Assembly (NCBI GenBank): GCA_942159475.1
Contig: OW804096.1
Location: 14,991,871-15,055,870, forward strand
DNA: 64,000 nucleotides
Direction: 5' to 3'
DNA from: Sthenelais limicola
Taxonomy: Eukaryota > Annelida > Polychaeta > Phyllodocida > Sigalionidae
The notes below the pieces were generated by a model, which did no database searches, had not been told where the DNA came from, and saw only the letters and a list, made by a program, of their open reading frames with translations. Both the position numbers and the translations under genes were made by a program. Position 1 is the first letter of the stretch. Each line of letters begins with the position of its first letter. Shown one piece after another: positions 57,696 through 64,000 of this stretch.

Positions 57696-58042
57696 CAGAT
57701 GAATCAGTAATAATCTCATTCATTCGGTCAACAGCATTCAAAGGAGAAGGAACATTATCCTGCATCACATCCAAATCCTTCCACCCTCCCCCTTTTCCCT
57801 CCCGTCCATCCCTCCCTCCCTTCTCCCCCCTCCCTTCATTCCTCCCTCCCTCCCTACTTCACACCCTCCCCTCCTTATCTACTCATACCCAATCAAACAT
57901 GAGAAATTAACAGATGGATGATAAGAGGGATAAAGACGTTATTATTAAACAATAATAAAGACTTATTATATAACTAATGACCTCATGCCCTCCAGCAAAC
58001 TCACATTCGGGAGTAGCTGTCTATAGCTGAACGCATACTACT
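57696..58042 (-). repeat. Polinton right terminal inverted repeat
   Basis: The outer 144 bp equal the left end in reverse. The pyrimidine-rich centre (57778-57885) is diverged and shorter than in the left copy. The inner block matches 36268-36352. Confidence 0.9.
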
Positions 58043-58048
58043 AGTAGA
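58043..58048. repeat. Polinton target-site duplication, right (AGTAGA)
   Basis: Identical to 35876-35881, directly abutting the right terminal repeat. Confidence 0.95.
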
Positions 58049-58145
58049 ACCAAACAGAGAAAAAAAACTTACCCATGCTTGGGTTCGATCTAGCAACCAT
58101 AGGATTCACAATCGAGCTTCTACCCCACTACACCACCGAAGTTGA
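58043..58145 (-). mobile_element. tRNA-like SINE interrupted by the Polinton (right half, head)
   Basis: On the minus strand it reads ggtggtgtagtggggtagaa ... gttgctagatcgaacccaag, then catggg and a T-rich link, matching the SINE head at 31985. It then meets the Polinton insertion point; the body resumes at 35881 leftwards. Confidence 0.6.
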
Positions 58146-59651
58146 TGAAGGCATCCGCTTTTTTAAACGCATGGTCCTATAATCACTTGACAACAAAGAT
58201 TTTTTGTCCATTGGGTCCCACCACCTAGGCATACCACACAGGTGTTAATGCTCGCTGGGGTGACAGTCCCCTCTAGGCGGGGAAAGGTGTAAAAACTTTT
58301 GGCCATAGCGGCCCGGCAGTTTTTTTTTAGCCATACAGGTTTTTGTTCATCCAGTCCCGACACCAATGTTTCCAGTTCTAGTATTATTGTATACATGTGT
58401 AACAGAATACAGAAAACAGAAAAGTGCATTTCAACTCTCAGACCTTTCTAAAAAAATAAAATTGTATGATTGAGCTGCACCACAGCGTGTTCAGAGCTGA
58501 TAGTGCAAAAAAGGAAAAAGAAAGTCTGATATGAGTGAACTGACAACTTAGAGACCATTTAAACCTTTAAAAAAGAAATCTCTCCAGATATGGCTATTTA
58601 GCTCTTTTCCAATGAATATAATTCAGGATTTCGCCTCATTTTTGTTTTAAATTTGGGTAGTTTGAGAGGATCAGTGAAGGCGAATTGTACATTTTCCGAC
58701 GATCTGATTCATGTCATGGAGTTGAAGCTATCTGGGATTGAAGGGACCAGGGTGGGTGTGATATCGAAAAGTGACCCACCCCATCGAAAAATGACCCGCC
58801 CTTTTATGCAGAGATATATAGACATAACTTTTATACCATATTGAGCGTTCATTTGTCAGCAGTTACGAAGCTATACATGGAGCTAATGTAACAACATGGA
58901 ATGTGTTATAATTCCCCAATATTGTCGCGCTAAATGTTACACCTATTCACCTGGTACATTTTCGCACATCGTCCTATAACTACTGTGGTTTGTGACAATT
59001 GAGTGTAATAGTCAATAGCCTAGGTGTGGTAATAGGCTGACTTGTTGTTATAATCCCCACTCAGGTGTAGAAAGTCGAGGAGAGGATCTGTAAGCTAGTG
59101 AATCGTACACGCCACTGCCAGAGACAGCAGAGGTAATTATTTTTGTACTTTTCCCGCATCTGACGGCAGGGGCCATACAGGTTTGAATGAATGAATTTAT
59201 TGGACGTGCAGTGGATGAATAAATTTCTTAGACGCGCGGGGATGCATCCAAAACTCAATACGAAAAACGCAGCGCGAATACGGAGCATATCATATTTCGT
59301 CTCCGTGATTCAAATGACCGTTTTTCGTCTCAGAAGTTCACGCAATTTCGTCACCACAGTTCACCAGTAACGTTCGCGGTGCTCTGTAGACAAAAATCGT
59401 CTCACTGAAGACGAAAAAACTTGCCGCTCCGTATTGTGCGGGTACGGTGCGCGGGAGAGTGTATATGTATATGCATATATACTCCTTCTTGAGTAATAAA
59501 CCTTGCTGTGGTATAGGATATAAACCATTGACATGAATAGAAAAGTAATTCTATCTTCCACAATAATCCTCTTGATTGCTGGATGATCCAGATCGCTCAG
59601 GCAAGAAGAGATTTTTGATCTGAGAAGAATTATTACTGTGCGAAGTAGATA
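58146..59651. other. No supported gene; fragment of MITE family 2 at ~58640-58720
   Basis: At about 58640-58720 aaatttgggtagtttgagag ... tgtacattttccgacgatct corresponds to one end of MITE family 2. CpG-richer DNA at 59215-59460 has CGTCTCAG-type repeats (cgtctcag, cgtctcactgaagacg). No exon with support. Confidence 0.4.
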
Positions 59652-59888
59652 TGGGTCAGGTTTTCAGAAAATGTACAATTCAACTTAGCCAATATTCTCA
59701 AATAACCCAAATTCCAGATGAAAATAAAGTTCAAAATACAGTTCAACCTAATCAAAAAGATTGCTAGAATCAATGCAATGCCGGATAATCTCGAATTTAC
59801 CTAGTATTGACCAAATTGCAGCCTAATTTAGCAGAATTTAGTAAATGTGTACAGCTGCCAATTGTACATTTTCTGAGAATCTTACCCA
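59652..59888 (-). mobile_element. MITE family 2, copy 2, abutting a promoter
   Basis: Opposite orientation to the copies at 33802 and 61202. TIRs are TGGGTCAGGTTTTCAGAAAA and its complement, slightly altered at the right end (cttaccca). It ends 4 bp before the TATA box of secreted gene copy B. Confidence 0.8.
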
Positions 59889-59892
59889 TATG

Positions 59893-59925
59893 TATAAAAG
59901 CAGCCCAGGTTGTTCCCATCATTCA
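59893..59925 (+). promoter_or_regulatory. Core promoter of secreted gene copy B
   Basis: TATAAAAG at 59893-59900 and an initiator-like TCATTC at 59918, about 26 bp apart. A leader exon with a consensus donor follows, so this is a good match to a focused pol II promoter. Confidence 0.65.
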
Positions 59926-59981
59926 CACACGTTCATTCTTTGCAGACGTTTGCTTGGTTTGTAGAAGAACGCCCAGACAAG
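59920..59981 (+). other. 5' leader exon of secreted-protein gene copy B
   Basis: It runs from the predicted start near 59920 to the donor (GACAAG / gtaagg at 59982). The segment gacgtttgcttggtttgtag and aagaacgcccagacaag matches the leader of copy A at 1-39. Untranslated. Confidence 0.6.
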
Positions 59982-60329
59982 GTAAGGCCATTTTATCCAT
60001 TTCATCCATAGGATATACGGGAAGAGAGATTTCTACGAAAATAGGTAGAAAAGAGGAGTTTCTTTAGGTAGGAAAGAGGGGTTTCGTTGTCTCACATGTC
60101 CTCGGATTTTGTTGTTTTACAAACCGCTTTACTCATCTGTAGAGTTCTGTCCACCCTCTCTGGAGGACGTCGTAGGTGGTTTGTGAAGGTATCTGGGATG
60201 GAAATGTGATTTTGAAGCCTTTATAAATTGGGATCTACACACTCTATTTATAGCCTAGGAAAGCCCCTGTGAGATACTATGTCATTTCCCATAAGCTACT
60301 ACCTCCCTCCCCAGGGAGACTCAACTACA

Positions 60330-60530
60330 TGCAGAGGAGTGGGAGAGGGTCAGGGTATTGGAGTCGGGGAGGGGAGGGAGAAGGCGTAGGAGGGGAGAGT
60401 GAAGAAAAGGAAGAGGGTGGGGAAATAGGGGAGGGGGAGGGAAAGAAAAGGGGGAAGGAAAAGAAGGGAGGGAGAAGATGTAGGGGAAGGGAGAGAGGGG
60501 AAGGATAGAAAGCAAGGAGGGACAATAAAG
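60330..60530. repeat. Purine-rich GGGA/GGAA tract
   Basis: An almost uninterrupted G/A tract lies in the first intron of copy B; a similar tract sits in the matching intron of copy A at 295-430. Reading frames across it are compositional artefacts. Confidence 0.8.
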
Positions 60531-60774
60531 ACAATAATGGCAATACAATAGATAGTTATTGATAATGTTTCTTCATCAAGAGAAAAGATGGGCTATACAA
60601 TTCGATCTCAAGGTTCACTCACAAAAGAGAACCTCAGTACAGCTCTCCACTGTATGGTGTACCATAGGATAGGCTTCAGACTATTTAGAAAAATGGTAAG
60701 TCACCACCATAATACAATTGTTTCCTCCAGGGGTAGTCCACAAGGGCCCTAGAATATCCCTATCTCAATGTTTT

Positions 60775-61815
60775 TCTTTCTTGAGGAGAGAGATTCCTCC
60801 CCGCCCCTTGGTCTTCCTCATGCTACATGCAGGGCAAGCTCGGATCCATCGCTTCAGATCATAACGCATTCCAGGCCAGTAGTATTTCATCTTGACCAAG
60901 AATTCTTAAAAGTACCAAAATAACCAGCAATTTTAGGACCATGAAAGACGTCCTTTCTCATAGAAGCAGGGATGACTTCCTACCGGTAGCTAGCCTCGTT
61001 CAACCTATATAGGCATAACACACTGTCTCTCACTTCCAAGTTACCAATAAGCTGAATATATAAGTTCGGAACCCATCAGGTTCTCCAGCAAGACCTTCCC
61101 TACTAGGGATTGAATCAGTTCCACCCAATATAGACAGCCATCCCTTGATCAGTGGGTCCTTATGCTGAGCATCGCGTAACACATTATCCTGCGTTCCTAT
61201 GTGGGTCAGATTTTCAGAAAATGTACAATTGGCAGCTGTACACATTTAGTAAATTCTGCTAAATTATACTACAATTTGGTCAATACTAGGTAAATTCGGG
61301 TATATTATTATTTGCAATTGCATTGATTCTACCAATCTGTTTGGTTAGGTTGAACTGTATTTTAAACTTTATTTTTGTCTGAAATTTGGGTTATTTGAGA
61401 AGATTGGTGAAGGTCTATTGTACATTTTCTGAAAATCTGACCCATGTACACAGTTGTTGTTGCTGCAACGTACTGCATCATGCACACCACAATCTGAACA
61501 ATCTGGCTTGCTACATTTTCGGGTGGGCAATCGTGAGAAAGCATCAGCATTATCATGCTTCTTGCCAGCTCGGATAATAATCATACTATATTCCAGACCA
61601 TACTCTTGCATTGTTGTCAGCCAACGAGCAAGCATATCAGTTGGATCCTTGAAATTTAATAGCCAATGCTATTGCAAGAGGCATGGTCTGTCCGAACCAT
61701 GAAATTCCGATAACCAAGGAGGTAATGGCGAAATATAGCTAGATAAGTCAGTACAGCGAAGAGCTCGCCTTTGGTAGCACAATAATTCCTCTGTGATTTA
61801 GGGAAACTATGCTGC
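60775..61815 (-). pseudogene. Ty3/gypsy pol relic (RNase H to integrase zinc region)
   Basis: On the minus strand 61815-61690 reads RNYCATKGELFAVLTYLAIF, then RHYLLGY..FMVRTDH, the gypsy RNase H signature. After a frameshift near 61670 comes WLLNFKDP..MLARWL, then RAGKKHDNADAFSRLP (to about 61530). Beyond the MITE at 61202-61444 come AQHKDPLIKGWLS and, with stops and shifts, VIPASMRKDVFHG and YWPGMRYDLKRWIRACPAC, the linker and H2C2-like region. Multiple lesions show it is dead. It lies in the first intron of secreted gene copy B, antisense to it. Confidence 0.8.
61202..61444 (+). mobile_element. MITE family 2, copy 3, inside the gypsy relic
   Basis: Same sequence and orientation as 33802-34038, with TIRs TGGGTCAGATTTTCAGAAAA. 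It splits the gypsy pol relic, so it is younger than that insertion. Confidence 0.8.
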
Positions 61816-62188
61816 TGCTGCTTTTTATCGTACTACTTATAAAAGCAGCAGAACATTGATAAATTCAGCCATAAGTCACAATATGGGTAAATTTGGTAGG
61901 ATTTGTTTTGTTGTAATAGCAGAGAATGCAGCTTTAACAGGCCAGGGGCAGAACATTATTTATTTTGTGTGCCTTTCATTTCGGGCCATACCAAGGATTT
62001 ATGATTGATTCCAGATCTCAAGAATCTCGTGATTCTGAATCTGCCTAATGCCACTTTGTGGCCTTTGAAGACTATTAATAGTTAAATAGTTAATTAACTA
62101 TCAATGTTAAAACTCGGAAAATCATCCAACTGATACATAAAAAGGAAAGATACATAATAGGAAAAAATGTATTTCTATTTCTTTCCAG

Positions 62189-62358
62189 AGCTGAACAGTA
62201 TGAAAGTGTTTGTATTCTTCACCACTGCAGTCCTTCTCATTGGTCTGTGGGAAGGAGCTGTAGCCCAACCTGGCGCCCTACATCGGCTTGAAAACGGAGG
62301 ACCTGGAGGGAAACAGGGTGGAGGAGTCAATAGTCCTCTCAATCCTGCTCCACACAAG
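62189..62358 (+). CDS. Signal-peptide exon of small secreted protein, copy B
   Basis: Acceptor ctttccag and donor gtaagg (62359) bound the exon; ATG at 62200, 53 codons, phase 0. Residues 1-22 are a signal peptide (FFTTAVLLIGLWEGAVA). The mature start is Gly/Pro/Asn-rich (ENGGPGGKQGGGVNSPLNPA). The core and flanking intron sequence match copy A at 939-1060, while the mature part differs strongly. Leader exon and promoter are at 59893-59981. Later exons lie beyond the window or were not recognised. Family unknown. Confidence 0.75.
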
Positions 62359-62657
62359 GTAAGGATACTTTGTTAAAGCTGCACTTTCATTTTCTACTTT
62401 TTGTTCCGTTTATTTCCAACCCATCCAAAGGTCGTGCTAACTTGTGGAGGATTTTCTCTGGTTGTTTTTGCCACACCACACCTTGATACCCCAACTTTTT
62501 TTGTGTGGGGGGGGGGGGGCGTTGTGGCCACAGGTGTTAATATCCGCTCTCCTCAGCATTGAGCCTGACCCACCCTCGCGCTCATTACGTGTGATGATTA
62601 GTATTAATATAACCCTTATAAATTTATATTATAAAGGACATCATTATACATATGAGC
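62359..62657. other. Intron start of copy B; poly-G run
   Basis: A G13-type homopolymer is at about 62506-62519. Otherwise there is unremarkable sequence up to the LINE poly(T). Confidence 0.4.
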
Positions 62658-62688
<31 letters not shown>

Positions 62689-64000
62689 CTTTATTGAAAC
62701 CTATCCTGCCATCTTGGCTTCTACAATGCTAAAGGACATTTTAAGAGTTAACTTGTTTTCCTCGCTAGGGATGTGCGATATAAAATATTCGAGTAAACCA
62801 CCAGGTGGCGTTACCATATGTAAGGCCCAGCCTTTGTATTTCTTACCATATACTACCCAGCTTTCGGCGACACACATATACAGTGTTAATCATTATTTTT
62901 ATTATACCAACTCAATATTTTCAGTTATGTCCGCCTCCAGATATCTCCAGAGTTTGTTCTCCTCCTTGCTAACTTTTCTAAATTTATGCGAACTTATTAC
63001 AACCCTACACCTTATTCTTAACTGATACAGAGCATTTTTTGCATTTACATTACCATCATCAAACAATTTCTGCCTGTGAATGAAGGCTTTAATTTGGAGG
63101 AATATCCAGTTTATAATTTTCGAATTAAGATTAGTTATTTCAATTCCTAATAAAATATCCCGCAAATCGATCACAAAAACACCTCTTCTCCTGTGTATTA
63201 TTGGTTCACCATTTGTATTTACATTCAGGTCTCCCGAATCATAAATCATGCGATAAACAATCTTCCACAGGCCAGTAGTTGCCCTACATGATACAAAAAA
63301 GTGGGCTAGATCGTCTTCATCAGAGCAAAAGCTGCATTTCCTATTCTTTTTAATGGTTATATCGCATAAATATTTATTACAGGTTATGATCTTATGCAAT
63401 ATCTTATACTGGAAGGCCTGTATTCTGGTTTCAGTTGACACCTCGTAGGGTAATTTAAAAATTTTCTTCCAATCTGAACTCTGAAACTGTTGGTCATTTA
63501 ACTTTAAGATCTCCTGCCAGCTGTTTAACTTCTTCCTTTTAACATTCCTTTTCAAGACTAAATTATTATACAGTATCTTTGAAAAACATGTTACAATATC
63601 GATTTGAGTTCCAGCAATTTCAATATTCACCGTACCCCTTTGGGGTTTATCTCCCTGATGTCTTAAGGCATTCAACCACTTCACAGGAATCGCATCTTTT
63701 AAAATTTTCCAATGGGCCCTTGACGGGTAAAAAGCATAGTTCTGTATCAACTCATTCATAGACATAATATCTTTATGTTCATTTAAAATGTCACCAACAG
63801 CCGATATACCTCTGACTTCCCATTTTTCCCAATATATTTGTTCACCTTTATTCTTGATCAATCTATTATGCCATAACCTTTCTCGCAAAATTTCATCAGC
63901 ATCTTTAGGCTCGTTACGATAATAATATCTATTCCATATTTCGAATAAGTCTGCATAGAATTCATTCAACACTTCTTTGGGTCTGGACCTTGACATTATA
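62658..64000 (-). mobile_element. Non-LTR retrotransposon (L1/Tx1-like) 3' part, continues past window
   Basis: On the minus strand an open frame runs from the window end to 62902 (at least 364 codons). It contains the segment RIQAFQYKILHKIITCNKYL and a zinc knuckle CSFCSDEDDLAHFFVSC, the C-terminal domain found after the reverse transcriptase in L1/Tx1-like elements. A ~200-bp 3' UTR with AATAAA (62695-62690) and a 25-bp poly(A), seen as poly(T) at 62658-62682, follow. The frame is open, so the insertion looks young. The 5' part lies outside. It sits in an intron of secreted gene copy B, antisense. Confidence 0.8.

Larger units (their letters stand above)
35882..58042. mobile_element. Complete Maverick/Polinton (adintovirus-like) element
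   Basis: The element is 22,161 bp with inverted termini starting AGTAGTATGCGTTCAGCTAT and a perfect 6-bp duplication. It encodes the diagnostic set: integrase with chromodomain, protein-primed polymerase, packaging ATPase, adenain-like protease, capsid and penton-like proteins. Most frames are open, so insertion is fairly recent. The one obvious lesion is a piggyBac-like MITE at 49635-50198 in a small ORF. Accessory genes lie mostly in the left half. It inserted into a SINE. Confidence 0.95.

Overview
The window looks like a 64-kb piece of an AT-rich invertebrate (probably marine metazoan) nuclear genome. Eukaryotic signs are GT-AG introns, AATAAA signals, satellites, MITEs, a tRNA-like SINE, LINE 3' ends with poly(A) and a Ty3/gypsy relic. 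The species cannot be fixed from sequence alone.

The dominant object is a complete Maverick/Polinton (adintovirus-like) element at 35882-58042 (22.2 kb). It has terminal inverted repeats whose outer 144 bp are identical, and a perfect 6-bp target duplication AGTAGA on both sides. It landed inside a SINE whose two halves flank it. It carries the full core set: protein-primed family B DNA polymerase, DDE integrase with chromodomain, FtsK/HerA packaging ATPase, adenain-like protease, double-jelly-roll capsid protein, penton-like protein and small basic and disordered virion proteins. Its accessory cargo includes a single-BIR (IAP-like) protein, a spliced PC4-like protein, a spliced 138-aa protein with a CxxC, and a head-to-head pair of spliced type I membrane proteins with a shared LRRNT-like cysteine module. 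One small morphogenesis-type ORF is split by a 564-bp piggyBac-like MITE in a TTAA site; the other genes I could follow are open.

Both flanks are host DNA. Two paralogous secreted-protein genes, each with a 5' leader exon and a signal-peptide exon, lie on the + strand at about 1-1060 and about 59.9-62.4 kb. Candidate downstream cysteine-rich exons of the first copy lie at 3310, 22270 and 27310-27489. Between them the left flank is mostly repeats: a compound satellite built on a 47-bp GATATC-rich unit and a 20-bp TCGTAAAGTC-type unit (8-11.3 kb), the same GATATC satellite in inverted orientation (24.8-25.5 kb), several MITE families, foldback elements, a palindromic CGTCGC family (16.3-17.8 kb), a nearly exact 300-bp duplication (15.99 and 19.71 kb), and LINE and SINE fragments. 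The right flank holds the second secreted gene, whose first intron contains a Ty3/gypsy pol relic hit by a MITE. A minus-strand LINE runs off the window end.

Within the Polinton the genes fall into modules. On the left are a + strand PC4-like gene and convergent and divergent accessory genes. On the right is a long minus-strand run from polymerase to protease, in which five consecutive ORFs (disordered protein, integrase, penton, core, capsid) are separated by only 1-2 nt.
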